From contig NZ_SSSN01000003.1 of NCBI RefSeq assembly GCF_004801905.1, forward strand, positions 744,001 to 808,000: DNA of 64,000 nt. Direction: 5' to 3'. Each line of letters opens with the position of its first letter. The first letter of the stretch is position 1. Under the pieces are notes generated by a model. The model worked only from the letters and a program-made list of their open reading frames with translations. It searched no databases and had not been told where the DNA came from. The position numbers and the translations under genes are program-made. This stretch comes from Orlajensenia flava. Its GTDB lineage: Bacteria; Actinomycetota; Actinomycetes; Actinomycetales; Microbacteriaceae. This document shows, piece by piece, positions 37,495 to 46,741 of the stretch.

Positions 37495-39018
37495 TCAGCG
37501 AACCGGCGACGACACGAGGAGGCTGTCGCAGAGCGCCACGAAGCGCGACGTGAGGACGCGATAGACGCTCGCGCTGGTCGCCTCGTCCGCATATTCCAGC
37601 TCAGCGCTCAACAGGCCGATCCGCCCGTCAGGAGTCTGGTGATCGAGGAGCAGCTGCAGGCACGCGAGCGTGTCCTCGTTCCACAGCGACAGCTCATCGA
37701 CCCAGCCGAGCGCTCGAATGAGGTTGCCGTAGTCGCGCTCCGCAGCGAGCGACTGCGCGAGGCGGATCACGATGACCGGGTCGTCGACCTCTCGAACGGA
37801 CGCGGCGAGCGCTCCGGTCAACCCGAGTCGGTCGCCCGTCAGCACGTCGTCCCAGGTGAGTATCGCCGGCGACGATGGCCTGGCCGCCTCGTCGGCCCGG
37901 GACGGCTCGCCGAGGAAGGTGATCGCCCGTTGACGCGCGCCGAGAACGCGAACTCGGAACGCCTCCTGCAGGACCCCGCCTCGGTCGACGGGTGCGACGG
38001 CTGCCCGCGTCCTCGGGTTTGCGGCGAGGAACATCGCGACCAGGGTGGTGTGGTAGGTCGCGTCGAAATCGGCCGAGCGCGTGAGCGGTGACATCGCGCC
38101 GACTGCCTTCGCGGTCGCCTCGGAGGCGAACACCCCGCCGTCCTCACGGATCGCGCCCATGAAGCAACTCTCGGCTCGTTCGATGAGGACGCGGTCGGCG
38201 CCGGGCAGGAGGTTGAGGCAGATGAGCAACTCCCCCACGAGGTCCCAGTCGCGGCGGCGACAGAATCGGACGAGCGCGGACTCGGCGAATGCGACCGCCG
38301 CAGAGAGGAACGGCCACTCTGCCCTCACGGTCTCGAGCCCGAATGACGACGCGTACAGCACGGTGTGGGTGACGCTGTACGCGGCGTCCCGATCGGCATG
38401 GATGACGGATGGACCGCTCGCGAGGTAGGTCGCCCCGATGGCGCCCTTGAGGTCCGCGGCGCGATCCTGGCCGCGCATCCCGAGGAAGAACAGTTGGTCC
38501 GCCCGTCGGTACGGAACGACCTCCGAAGCCAACGGAAAACCCGCCTCCTCGGCGATCGCCAGGGTCGCATCGTGCCAGTCGTCCTGCCACAGGCCGAGAC
38601 TGCGGAGCACGACGTAGGGCATCAGCCAGGCATGGGCGGTGGCCAGTCGGCTGCGGGCCCGTTCTCGCACGGCAGGACTCTCCAGATGACGGATGATGGC
38701 GCGCAGCCAGGTGTCCCACGACGTCGCAGCGCCGAACTCCGCGTTCTCCTCCACGCAGTGGCGCGTGCGGAATGCCAGGGCCAGCTCACCATGGCGCTGG
38801 ATCTGCGTGATCTCGGCCTCCGCATCGAGCGTGCTCGACGCCGGAGTGAACAGGTCGAGGTGCCGCTCGAGCCAGTCGACGTGCATCCGGTACCGCTCGA
38901 AGGTCGTCAGGTCCTTGGCGCGCGGGTGGCGCGCGGAGGTCCCGGCGAGAACGGATTCGTCCTCGCCGGGTGAGACGTCCTTCGCGATCGGTGCCGCGAC
39001 GCCCGTCGACTGGCCCAT
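37495..39018 (-). CDS. DUF6895-like protein
   Basis: 507 aa, predicted mainly alpha-helical. The central part has the DUF6895 pattern known to me from Streptomyces: AAYSVTHTVLYASSFG, RRDWDLVGELLICLNLLP and FDATYHTTLVAMFLA. No enzymatic motif is evident. Length is about 200 residues above the ~300 aa of typical DUF6895 proteins; the C-terminal third (VREVDDPVIVIRLAQSLAAE onward) has a second helical region. Starts 5 nt after the small repeat protein, so coupled to it. Function unknown; the assignment is from memory of the pattern and unverified. Confidence 0.7.
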   Translation of the reverse strand: MGQSTGVAAPIAKDVSPGEDESVLAGTSARHPRAKDLTTFERYRMHVDWLERHLDLFTPASSTLDAEAEITQIQRHGELALAFRTRHCVEENAEFGAATSWDTWLRAIIRHLESPAVRERARSRLATAHAWLMPYVVLRSLGLWQDDWHDATLAIAEEAGFPLASEVVPYRRADQLFFLGMRGQDRAADLKGAIGATYLASGPSVIHADRDAAYSVTHTVLYASSFGLETVRAEWPFLSAAVAFAESALVRFCRRRDWDLVGELLICLNLLPGADRVLIERAESCFMGAIREDGGVFASEATAKAVGAMSPLTRSADFDATYHTTLVAMFLAANPRTRAAVAPVDRGGVLQEAFRVRVLGARQRAITFLGEPSRADEAARPSSPAILTWDDVLTGDRLGLTGALAASVREVDDPVIVIRLAQSLAAERDYGNLIRALGWVDELSLWNEDTLACLQLLLDHQTPDGRIGLLSAELEYADEATSASVYRVLTSRFVALCDSLLVSSPVR

Positions 39019-39023
39019 GCTCG

Positions 39024-39410
39024 TCAGCCCACCACGTCGGTCGGTGCGACGGCGACCTCGAGGTCGTCGGCCACACCGCTCTTGTAGGCGTACCACGGGC
39101 CGATGAAGGTTGCCGCGGCTTTGTCGCCGGGGCCCTCGGTGCCGCCGGCCTCGACCAGGGCGCCGAGGGTCGCCTCGACGTCGACGATCTGGAGCTCCTG
39201 CAGCACCTTGAGGTGCTCCGAGCTGATGGTCTCCTTCACGTCGGCCGTGAGCTGGTGGTAGACGTACCAGTCGCCGACCAGGGTCGGGACGCTGATGTCG
39301 CCGTCCAGCTGGCCGAGGCGTTCGCCCGCCTCGACCAATCGTGCGAGGGTGACGTCCGGGTTGATGAGCCGCGCCTTGATGGCTCGGCTGATGTTGTTGT
39401 CGTTCGGCAT
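39024..39410 (-). CDS. Small protein with internal duplication, partner of the DUF6895-like protein
   Basis: 128 aa, not recognised. Two ~45-residue units can be aligned: residues ~17-61 (VTLARLVEAG ... LVGDWYVYHQLTADVKE) and ~77-121 (ATLGALVEAG ... FIGPWYAYKSGVADDLEV). Shared positions include TL, LVEAG and G-WY-Y. No signal peptide, no membrane segment, no Cys. Start ATG after AAGGAG; the longer frame lacks support. The tight pairing with the next gene suggests a scaffold, cargo or small partner for the DUF6895-like protein. Confidence 0.72.
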   Translation of the reverse strand: MPNDNNISRAIKARLINPDVTLARLVEAGERLGQLDGDISVPTLVGDWYVYHQLTADVKETISSEHLKVLQELQIVDVEATLGALVEAGGTEGPGDKAAATFIGPWYAYKSGVADDLEVAVAPTDVVG

Positions 39411-39541
39411 CGGGTTCTCCTTGCGTTGAGCGAGCCGGGCTGGCTGCGCTACCACAAGCAGACGCCTGACGCGCCCTCGAACCCTCGGGGAGAGCACCCG
39501 AGAGGTTGCGTGACAACCCCGGAAGCGAGAGGACCGCGCGT

Positions 39542-40429
39542 TCAGCGAAGCCGATCGAATCGCGTCGCGACCTCCTCGAGCACCGCCTCGGAGCCGGCGT
39601 AGATGCCCGCCGCGCGCGGCCAGTGGGTCATGACGTCGGTGAAACCGAGTTCGGCCGCCCGCCCGACGGCGTCTTCGAAGGCGTCGACACTGCGCAACGC
39701 GTACCGTTCCTCGTCGTCGAGCAGGAGGCAGCGGTCGAATGAGTTCGGGTCGCGATCTTCGGCAGCGAGGGCGTCATCGAGGCGGGAGGACAGCTCGCCC
39801 ACCCGCGCCCACCACTGGCCGGCGTCCGAGGCGCTGCCGCCCGTGGTAACCCATCCGTCACCGCGTCGGGCGGCGAGGCGCAGCCCCTTCGGACCGTCGG
39901 CGGCGAGCAGCAGCGGCATGCGTGGCTGCTGTGCCGGATCGCCCACCATGCGGGCGCCGACGGCCGCATACCACTCGCCCGAGAAGTCGACGCCGGCATC
40001 CGACCCCTGCTCGAATCGCAACAGCTCGTCGAGGGCCTCCACGAACTCGCGGAACCGCTCGAACCGTTCGCGGGGCGTGTACTCCCGCTCGCCGAGCACG
40101 AAGGCGTCGAAGCCGGTGCCCCCGGAACCGACGCCCAGGATGACCCGTCCATGGGAGATGTCGTCGACGGTCGCGATGTCCTTGGCGAATGGTACGGGAT
40201 GCCGGAAGTTTGGACTCGCGACGAAGGTGCCGAGGCGGATGCGCTCGGTCACCGTCGCCGCCGCGGTGAGCGTCGGGACGGTCGCGTGCCATCGTTCACC
40301 CGCGAGGCCGCGCCAACTCAGGTGGTCGTACGTCCAGGCGTGGTCGAAGCCGAGTTCCTCCGCTCCGCGCCAGTAACGGGCGGCCTCCGGCCAGTCGAAC
40401 TGGGGCAGGATCACGATTCCGAAGCGCAT
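39542..40429 (-). CDS. LLM-class F420-dependent oxidoreductase-like protein
   Basis: 295 aa TIM barrel: LPQFDWPEAARYWRGAEELGF, YDHLSWRGL, RIRLGTFVASPNFRHP, LGVGSGGTGFDAF and PLLLAADGPKGLRLAARRGDGWV. The substrate and whether F420 or FMN is used cannot be read from the sequence. Probably leaderless: TAGACT (40436-40441) lies 6 nt before the ATG. Confidence 0.88.
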   Translation of the reverse strand: MRFGIVILPQFDWPEAARYWRGAEELGFDHAWTYDHLSWRGLAGERWHATVPTLTAAATVTERIRLGTFVASPNFRHPVPFAKDIATVDDISHGRVILGVGSGGTGFDAFVLGEREYTPRERFERFREFVEALDELLRFEQGSDAGVDFSGEWYAAVGARMVGDPAQQPRMPLLLAADGPKGLRLAARRGDGWVTTGGSASDAGQWWARVGELSSRLDDALAAEDRDPNSFDRCLLLDDEERYALRSVDAFEDAVGRAAELGFTDVMTHWPRAAGIYAGSEAVLEEVATRFDRLR

Positions 40430-40449
40430 GCGCCGAGTCTACAAATGCG

Positions 40450-40485
40450 AGAACGGGCCGCCACCCTAGGGTGACGACCCGTTCT
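40450..40485 (-). terminator. rpsO terminator hairpin
   Basis: Outer arms AGAACGGG (40450-40457) / CCCGTTCT (40478-40485), inner palindrome CACCCTAGGGTG (40462-40473), between rpsO and the downstream LLM gene. Confidence 0.75.
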
Positions 40486-40543
40486 GAAGAAGTTCGCGTT
40501 GTCGAACGAAGAGCTCACCCCGCAGGAGGGCGGGGCTCACAAC

Positions 40544-40813
40544 CTAGCGACGCAGGCCGAGGCGCTCGATGAGCGAGCGGTAACGGTTGATGTCCACGTC
40601 GGAGAGGTATCCGAGCAGACGGCGGCGCTGACCGACGAGGAGCAGCAGGCCACGACGCGAGTGGTGGTCGTGCTTGTGCTCCTTGAGGTGCTCGGTGAGA
40701 TCCTTGATCCGCTTGGTGAGGATCGCGATCTGGACCTCGGGGGATCCAGTGTCACCGGGGTGGGTTGCGTACTCTTCGATGATCGCCTTCTTGACATCTG
40801 CATCAAGTGCCAT
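40544..40813 (-). CDS. rpsO: Ribosomal protein S15
   Basis: 89 aa, the normal length. Conserved [39 protein letters not shown] and [21 protein letters not shown] are all present. Binds 16S rRNA helix 22 during 30S assembly. It is separated from pnp by about 9 kb here, while they are neighbours in most bacteria. The ~200-bp gap upstream shows no gene; only the rpsO promoter and the start of the DUF488 gene region are expected there. Confidence 0.99.
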   Translation of the reverse strand: MALDADVKKAIIEEYATHPGDTGSPEVQIAILTKRIKDLTEHLKEHKHDHHSRRGLLLLVGQRRRLLGYLSDVDINRYRSLIERLGLRR

Positions 40814-41016
40814 AGGTGGGATCCCTCTTTCTCTCGTTGCGCGGTGCCCGTAGCCGGATGCCCGGGCTCTCTTTATCCGCGGCCGTCGTGACGGCAACCT
40901 CCAGAGTCTACCAGCCGCGATCGGCGAACGTGGACAGCGCCAGAAGGTCTTCGGGATTCCCGTGAACATCCGCATTGCGACCCGGAATCCGGCGAGCCCG
41001 GCGTCATGATGACAGC

Positions 41017-41424
41017 ATGGGCGCCGTCATCAAGCGGGTGTACGACGAGGCTTCGGAAGCGGATGGTTTCCGGGTTCTCGTCGACCGGCTGTGGCCGCGA
41101 GGCGTCTCCCGGGATCGCGCGGCCATCGACCTCTGGCTCAAGGACGTCGCGCCGTCGCCCGACCTGCGCATCCGCTGGCACGTCGGTTCCGAGGGGTGGG
41201 ACGACTTCGTCGAGGACTATCGCGGCGAACTGGCGTCGAATCCCGCCGTCGACGAACTGCGGATGCTCCACGTCGAGCATCCTCTTCTCACTCTCGTCTA
41301 CGCCTCCCGCGATACCGAACGCAACCATGCCGTGATCCTGCAGGAGTTCCTCGACCGGTCGGAGGGTGCGCCTCGGACCGTAGCCGATGACAACAGCGAG
41401 TCGTCCGTGGACCAGCAGGCCTGA
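41017..41424 (+). CDS. DUF488 (YeaO-like) protein
   Basis: 135 aa. Family motifs: [62 protein letters not shown]. Function of the family is unsettled. CATGAT stands 6 nt before this ATG, which is better supported than an upstream Met. Confidence 0.9.
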   Translation: MGAVIKRVYDEASEADGFRVLVDRLWPRGVSRDRAAIDLWLKDVAPSPDLRIRWHVGSEGWDDFVEDYRGELASNPAVDELRMLHVEHPLLTLVYASRDTERNHAVILQEFLDRSEGAPRTVADDNSESSVDQQA

Positions 41425-41513
41425 CGTGGAGACGTCGACCGGCTCGCGCGGCTGGATGGGCCGAGAGCGGTGATGCCGGCCGGGGCGAGAGTATCGTTTC
41501 GAGCGAGAACCCG

Positions 41514-42407
41514 ATGACTTCCGACACGGACGAGCCGTCCGACATCCGAGCAGCGCTCGTAGCGCGCGTCTACTCGCGCGCCGGTCAGGACGAGCCGCTC
41601 GAGGAGCACGTCGATCCCCTCTCGGGCGAGCCGATCATGCTGCGGCGCAGCGAGTGGATGCTTCTCGAGCACGATCACCGTGCGGCCGCCCGACCCGCTA
41701 ACGAACCGGAGGATGTCGCCGAGACGACTGAGCCCGGCGCCGCGAGCAGCGCACCGGCACTGGATGACGCGGCGGACGCCGCCGCGGTGACGGCTCCGCG
41801 CATCCGGCGCCGGCTGCCTCTGATCTCGGCGGTGGCCCTGGGCGTCGTGGTCGGCGTGGTGCTCGTGCTCGGGGTGCGGGCCGTCGCGATGTCGACGAGC
41901 TCCGGCGCCGAGGCTGCAGGCGCGCCCGCCATCGTGCACACGCTCGTGCCGGGCGAGGACGCCCGGTCATGGGCCTCTGACGCCACGATGGCCGTCAAAG
42001 CACCTGCCTCCCCCGCGTTCGACGTCTTCCGCGACCCGGGGCACGATGACGACACCTTCCCCGATTGGCTGCGACGCCAGTTCGCCCTCGACAAGGTGGC
42101 CAGCGTCTACCTGCCGCAGAAGGGCGAGCGCGACGTCCAGGTCTACGCGGCCACCGCGGGATCCTCCATCGCGTGCCTCATCCTGCTGGTGCCATCCAAC
42201 GGCATGACCTGGCGCTGCGATTCCGACGACCACGTCATTGCCGGCGGCATGCGGGTGAGTGCGCCGGTACCACCCGATCTTCCCGTCGGCGGTAACGGCG
42301 ATCCGGATCGCATCAACGCCACCCTGCCGCCGGCGCAGACCTTCAGCGCGCGATGGATGACCGACGGAAGCTTCCGCATGACGGAATCGCCCTTCCGTGA
42401 GGAATGA
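41514..42407 (+). CDS. Single-pass membrane protein of unknown function
   Basis: 297 aa. A cytosolic N-terminus, one membrane helix (LPLISAVALGVVVGVVLVLG, about 100-119) and an extracytoplasmic C-terminal domain with two Cys (SSIACLILLV, MTWRCDSD) that could pair. Asp/Ala-rich linker. Not recognised; one gene upstream of the protealysin gene. Confidence 0.75.
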   Translation: MTSDTDEPSDIRAALVARVYSRAGQDEPLEEHVDPLSGEPIMLRRSEWMLLEHDHRAAARPANEPEDVAETTEPGAASSAPALDDAADAAAVTAPRIRRRLPLISAVALGVVVGVVLVLGVRAVAMSTSSGAEAAGAPAIVHTLVPGEDARSWASDATMAVKAPASPAFDVFRDPGHDDDTFPDWLRRQFALDKVASVYLPQKGERDVQVYAATAGSSIACLILLVPSNGMTWRCDSDDHVIAGGMRVSAPVPPDLPVGGNGDPDRINATLPPAQTFSARWMTDGSFRMTESPFREE

Positions 42408-42459
42408 CGCCGTACGTCCCCGCGGCGATCGTGTCGGACGCTCCGGTTAGGCTCGCACC

Positions 42460-43551
42460 ATGACTCGGGGGACGCATTCGCCATCGCACACCTGCCGCAT
42501 CGTGCCGCCCTACCTGCTGGCGCGCATCGCAGAGGTTGACGACCCGAACTGGCAGCATGCCGCTGCGGCCGCGCGGGCGTCGCTGCTGCGCGACGATCCG
42601 TTCCGCAGCATCCGTGCGCCCGAGCCGCATCCGCACGCTCCCGGCGTGAGAACCACGACCAAGCCGGGCGCCGTCGCGAATTCGCCGCAGCGCACCGTCT
42701 CGACCGCCGCCGGGGTGGAGAAGCTGCCGGGAAAGGTGGTGCGTCGCGAAGGCGACAAGCCCAGCTCCGACGTCGCCGTCAACGAGGCGTACGACGGTCT
42801 CGGCGACACGTTCGAGCTGTACTGGGAGGCCTATCACCGCTCGTCCATCGACGGGAACGGGCTCCCGCTCAACGCGACGGTGCACTACGGCAAGAACTAC
42901 GACAACGCCTTCTGGGACGGCGAGCGCATGGTCTTCGGCGACGGCGACGGTCAGGTGTTCAACCGGTTCACCATCGCGGTCGACGTGATCGGCCACGAGT
43001 TGACCCATGGCGTCACCGAGAAGACCGTTGGTCTGCAGTACGAGGGTCAGGCTGGCGCCCTCAACGAGTCGATCAGCGACGTCTTCGGTTCGCTCGTCGC
43101 CCAATACGCCAAGCGCCAGACCGCCGCCCAAGCCAGTTGGTTGATCGGGGAGGGACTGTTCACCGCCGAGGTGCAGGGCGTCGCCCTCCGCTCTATGAAG
43201 GCTCCGGGGACGGCGTACGACGACGACGTGCTGGGCAAGGACCCGCAACCCTCGCATATGAGCGGTTACGTCGAGACCACCGACGACAACGGTGGAGTGC
43301 ACATCAACTCCGGCATCCCCAATCACGCGTTCTACCTCGCGGCCACCGCGATCAGCGGAAACGCCTGGGAGCGGGCCGGACAGATCTGGTACGACACGCT
43401 CCTGGGTGGCGACGTGCCGAGCACCGCCACGTTCGCGGTGTTCGCCGCAGCCACCGTCGCCGCGGCCACGGCGCGCTATGGGGCGGACGACAGCGCCACC
43501 CACGACGTCGACGGAGCCTGGCGCGCGGTCGGCGTCGTACCCGCCGGCTGA
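42460..43551 (+). CDS. Protealysin-like M4 metallopeptidase
   Basis: 363 aa. Zinc motif HELTH (179-183) and third ligand Glu203 in LNESISD; catalytic His region in GVHINSGIPNHAFYL. The N-terminus carries the short protealysin-type propeptide with PPYLL (16-20) rather than the long FTP propeptide of thermolysin; no signal peptide. Such enzymes mature in the cytosol and are controlled by emfourin, encoded 69 bp downstream. TAGGCT (42448-42453) lies 6 nt before the ATG. Confidence 0.95.
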   Translation: MTRGTHSPSHTCRIVPPYLLARIAEVDDPNWQHAAAAARASLLRDDPFRSIRAPEPHPHAPGVRTTTKPGAVANSPQRTVSTAAGVEKLPGKVVRREGDKPSSDVAVNEAYDGLGDTFELYWEAYHRSSIDGNGLPLNATVHYGKNYDNAFWDGERMVFGDGDGQVFNRFTIAVDVIGHELTHGVTEKTVGLQYEGQAGALNESISDVFGSLVAQYAKRQTAAQASWLIGEGLFTAEVQGVALRSMKAPGTAYDDDVLGKDPQPSHMSGYVETTDDNGGVHINSGIPNHAFYLAATAISGNAWERAGQIWYDTLLGGDVPSTATFAVFAAATVAAATARYGADDSATHDVDGAWRAVGVVPAG

Positions 43552-43620
43552 GGCCCTCTCCCGACAGCTCGGGGCGAGCACCCACGACCGCGGAATCGGG
43601 CGGGGAGTAGCATCGCGGGA

Positions 43621-43959
43621 ATGAAGGTGGTCGTCACGAGGTCGGGCGGGTTCGCCGGGATGCGCGTCACCTGGCAGGTCGTCATCGACAACCTGCCCGA
43701 CGCATCCGACTGGGTGGTGCTCCTGCGCGAGCTCCCGTGGGACGAGGTGGCGGACGAGGAGCCGCAGCCCGATCGCTTCGTCTACCGCATCCGCCTCGAA
43801 CCCCTCGCCGACGCCGAGCCACCGCAGGCGGAGCGGGAGGCGACGCTCGCCGAGAAGCAACTCACCGGTCCGTGGCGGGAACTCGTGGACAAGGTGCAGG
43901 ATGCTGACACGCCCGCCGACCCGCCCGCGAAGCCGCACCCCTCCCACCAGCACAAGTGA
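43621..43959 (+). CDS. Emfourin (protealysin inhibitor)
   Basis: 112 aa. MKVVVTRSGGFAGMRVTWQV and the following WVVLLRELPW region match the emfourin family that inhibits M4 protealysins, followed by a Pro/His/Lys tail. Directly downstream of its target protease, as in known protealysin-emfourin operons, but with its own TAGCAT -10 (43608-43613) 7 nt before the ATG, so it could be expressed separately to keep inhibitor in excess. Confidence 0.88.
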   Translation: MKVVVTRSGGFAGMRVTWQVVIDNLPDASDWVVLLRELPWDEVADEEPQPDRFVYRIRLEPLADAEPPQAEREATLAEKQLTGPWRELVDKVQDADTPADPPAKPHPSHQHK

Positions 43960-44063
43960 GGGCGCTGCCCCCAGCTCGGAGGCCGTGCCTGCCGCACAGG
44001 CGAGCGCTTCCGCGCCCCTCGGCCGGTAGCCTGAGTCGAGCGCGAGAACGGGGGGGGTCGCAG

Positions 44064-44867
44064 GTGACGAACAGGCCGCCGTTGCGCATCTCGGCAGCAC
44101 AGCCCGACTACGGACGCGTGTCGCGCTTCAGCCACGATGGCCTCACGCTCGTCGTGAAGCACCTCGACTCGACGGGGAGCAGGCTGCACATCCTCGTTCA
44201 CGGTATCGGCGTCGCCTCCCGCTACTTCGGGCCTCTGGCCGCTCAGCTGGGAAGGACGGGAAGCGTCGTCGCGGTGGAGCTGCCGGGAATGGGCGACGCA
44301 CCAGAACCGCGGGACGCCGTGGCGATGGAGCGGTACGGCGCCCTACTGGCCGCCTGGGCCCAGGCGGAGGGTATCCACGGCGCGATCGTCATCGGCCACT
44401 CGATGGGCACGCAGGTGGTGACGGAGTTCGCACTGCAGTCGCCCGAGGCCGTCGGCCGTGTCGTGCTCATCGGCGCGGTGACCGATCCGCGCGAGCGCAG
44501 CGTGCTGCGACAGTCGCTCCGCCTCGCGCAGGACAGCCTGCGCGAGCGCGTCGACGTGAACTGGATCACCGCGTCCGACTACGTCAAGTGCGGGCCGCGG
44601 TTCATGCTCAAGCAGGCCCCGGTGATGGTGGACTACCCGATGCTCGAGCGTGTCGCCGGGCTCGAGCAACCCGCCCTCGTGATGCGCGGGGAGCACGATC
44701 CCATCTCCCGGCCGCGCTGGAACCGGGCCGTCGCGGCCGCCATCCCGAAGTCCCGGATGCGCACGATCGTCGACCAAGCCCACGTCGGCATGTACCTCGA
44801 CCCCGAGGCGAGCGCTGCCATCATCGATGAGTTCATCGCCGAGACCGCGGACGAAGCCCATCGATGA
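44064..44867 (+). CDS. Alpha/beta hydrolase
   Basis: 267 aa. Oxyanion segment HILVHGIGVASRYF, nucleophile elbow VIGHSMGTQV (GHSMG), acid in RGEHDPISRP and the His in VDQAHVGMYL complete the triad. Lipase/esterase-like; substrate unknown. GTG start at 44064 after a G-rich tract; the longer frame from 43956 is an Arg/Pro-rich read-through. Overlaps the next hydrolase gene by 4 nt. Confidence 0.9.
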   Translation: MTNRPPLRISAAQPDYGRVSRFSHDGLTLVVKHLDSTGSRLHILVHGIGVASRYFGPLAAQLGRTGSVVAVELPGMGDAPEPRDAVAMERYGALLAAWAQAEGIHGAIVIGHSMGTQVVTEFALQSPEAVGRVVLIGAVTDPRERSVLRQSLRLAQDSLRERVDVNWITASDYVKCGPRFMLKQAPVMVDYPMLERVAGLEQPALVMRGEHDPISRPRWNRAVAAAIPKSRMRTIVDQAHVGMYLDPEASAAIIDEFIAETADEAHR

Positions 44868-45547
44868 ATCCGCTCACCCTGCTCGTCGGGCTCGTTCACG
44901 ACTACCTGTTCGTCGCCGCACGCCAATGGGAGGCGATCACGACGCGGCACCGCCCCGACGAGTTCGCGTCGGCCGGCGCCGGCAGGCCGGTGCTCATCAT
45001 CCCGGGCATCTACGAGGACTGGCGCTTCATGCGCCCGATCGCGGTTCGCCTCGCGGGAGCCGGGCATCCGGTGCACTTCGTCCCCGAACTGCGTCGCAAC
45101 CGCGACCCCATCGCCGATTCCGCCGCCCTCGCCGCCGTCATCATCGACGGGCTCGACCTCCGGGACGTCCTCATCGTCGCCCACAGCAAGGGCGGTCTCA
45201 TTGGCAGGCTCGTCATGAGCGACACCGAGGCGGGGCATCGAGTGGGCGGCATGGTGGCCGTGAACACGCCGTTCGCGGGGTCCCGACTGGCTCGCTACGC
45301 GCTGCGACGTGAGCTGCGCGAGTTCTCGCCGCGGGGCGCCTTGTTCGCCCGGCTCTCGACCGTCGTGGATGCGAACGAGCGCATCACGTCGGTGTTCAGC
45401 TCGTTCGATCAGGTCGTTCCCGACGGAAGCCTCCTGCCAGGAGCCGCGCGCAACATCCGCTTGCCGTTCATCGGCCACTTCCGGCTCCTCGCCGACGTGC
45501 GCCTGCTGGCGATCATCGACGAGGAGGCGGACGCTCGGCTCAGCTGA
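44864..45547 (+). CDS. Lipase-like alpha/beta hydrolase
   Basis: 227 aa. VLIIPGIYEDWRFMRPIAVRL and the elbow VAHSKGGLIGRL (HSKGG) with VAVNTPFAGS resemble secreted-type triacylglycerol lipase or PGAP1-like folds. The predicted nucleophile is Ser of HSKGG. Coupled to the upstream hydrolase (ATGA), so the two probably act together. The stop overlaps the convergent FKBP gene by 8 nt. Confidence 0.87.
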   Translation: MNPLTLLVGLVHDYLFVAARQWEAITTRHRPDEFASAGAGRPVLIIPGIYEDWRFMRPIAVRLAGAGHPVHFVPELRRNRDPIADSAALAAVIIDGLDLRDVLIVAHSKGGLIGRLVMSDTEAGHRVGGMVAVNTPFAGSRLARYALRRELREFSPRGALFARLSTVVDANERITSVFSSFDQVVPDGSLLPGAARNIRLPFIGHFRLLADVRLLAIIDEEADARLS

Positions 45548-45911
45548 CTCCGCGCAGGTCGATGATGAAGACGAGGGTCTTGCCCGAGAGACGGTGTCCG
45601 CCGCCGGCCGGGCCGTACGCCTGGTGCGGCGGCACCACGAGCTTGCGGCGACCGCCCACCTTCATTCCCGGGATGCCCTCCTGCCACCCTGCGATGAGCG
45701 ATCGCAGGGGGAAGTTGATGGACTGGCCGCGGCTCCACGAGGAGTCGAACTCCTCGCCGCTGTCGTACTCGTAGCCGAGGTAGTGCACGTCGACGGTCGA
45801 CGACGCCTGTGCTTCCGCTCCGTCTCCGACGACGATGTCCTCCACGACGAGGGTCTCGGGGGCGGGGCCGTCGGGGAAGTCGGCCTCGGGCTTGCTGTTC
45901 ATGTCAGTCAT
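45540..45911 (-). CDS. FKBP-type peptidyl-prolyl isomerase
   Basis: 123 aa single FKBP domain: STVDVHYLGYEYDSGEEFDSS, FPLRSLIAGWQEGIPGMKVGG, RRKLVVPPHQAYG and LVFIIDLRGVS. Cytosolic prolyl isomerase with conserved active-site aromatic and Asp residues. ATG after GGATGG. Confidence 0.94.
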   Translation of the reverse strand: MTDMNSKPEADFPDGPAPETLVVEDIVVGDGAEAQASSTVDVHYLGYEYDSGEEFDSSWSRGQSINFPLRSLIAGWQEGIPGMKVGGRRKLVVPPHQAYGPAGGGHRLSGKTLVFIIDLRGVS

Positions 45912-45958
45912 GGTTCCATCCAAGCATCCCGGGCCGAGGCCCGCGGTGGGGTTGCACG

Positions 45959-46675
45959 TCACGCGGGGATGAGGTGCAGCAGGATCGCGCGCTCGAGCAC
46001 CGTCCAGGTCGTGGAGGTGAGCAGGTAGACGGATGCCGCCAGCGGCGCCAGAGCGGCGAACAGCACGGTGACCAGCGGCAACCATGACAGAATGGCCGCC
46101 GTGCGGCCCGCGGTGCCGCCAGCCAGCAGCACCGTGCGATGCCGGTTGACGAGGGCGACCACGGCTATGAGCGCCACGACCACCGCCGGGACGGCGATGG
46201 CGAGGACCGAGCCGCTGCCGAACGCCGCCACGAGGCTGGTACCGAGCGGCGCCCCGAACAGCGAGTGGGCGAGGAGGACGTTGCCGTGGCCGGCGATGAT
46301 CGGCAGCGTGAAGAGCGTGTACACGCCGGACAGGATGGGCGCCTGCAGCAGCGCGGGCAGGCAACCCGCCGCCGGAGACGCCTTCTCGCTCGCGTACAGG
46401 GCGGCGAGCTCGCGCTGGAGTCTGGCGGTGTGCCGCGCGTGCCGACGTCGAAGATCGGCCACCCGCGGAGCGAGACGGGTTCGCACCCGCTGAGCCCTGA
46501 CCTGCGACACCCCGACGGGGATGAGGACGGTGCGGAGGGCGAGGGTGACGAGGACGATCGCCAGCGCGGCGGATGACGCGCCGGCGATCGGGGCGAGGGA
46601 ATGGGAGACGCCGTCGAGCGCGTGCGAGGCGCCGTCGAGCAGGCCCGCGATAGGGGCGAAGGCGAAGAAGTTCAC
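45959..46675 (-). CDS. YidC/Oxa1-family membrane insertase (accessory paralogue)
   Basis: 238 aa. Hydrophobic core with about five membrane helices, the characteristic GCLPALLQAPILSGVYTLF and conserved Arg/Lys-rich loop in the first part (RLAPRVADLRRRHARHTARLQ). Shorter than the main actinobacterial YidC near rpmH, so it is probably the second copy. Follows the DUF6412 gene on the same strand. Confidence 0.88.
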   Translation of the reverse strand: MNFFAFAPIAGLLDGASHALDGVSHSLAPIAGASSAALAIVLVTLALRTVLIPVGVSQVRAQRVRTRLAPRVADLRRRHARHTARLQRELAALYASEKASPAAGCLPALLQAPILSGVYTLFTLPIIAGHGNVLLAHSLFGAPLGTSLVAAFGSGSVLAIAVPAVVVALIAVVALVNRHRTVLLAGGTAGRTAAILSWLPLVTVLFAALAPLAASVYLLTSTTWTVLERAILLHLIPA

Positions 46676-46741
46676 AGAGGTTTCCTGACGTGAGAGCGAG
46701 AAGGGAGGCCGTGTGGCCGCGCAGGAACCCGGTGAAGGCGG

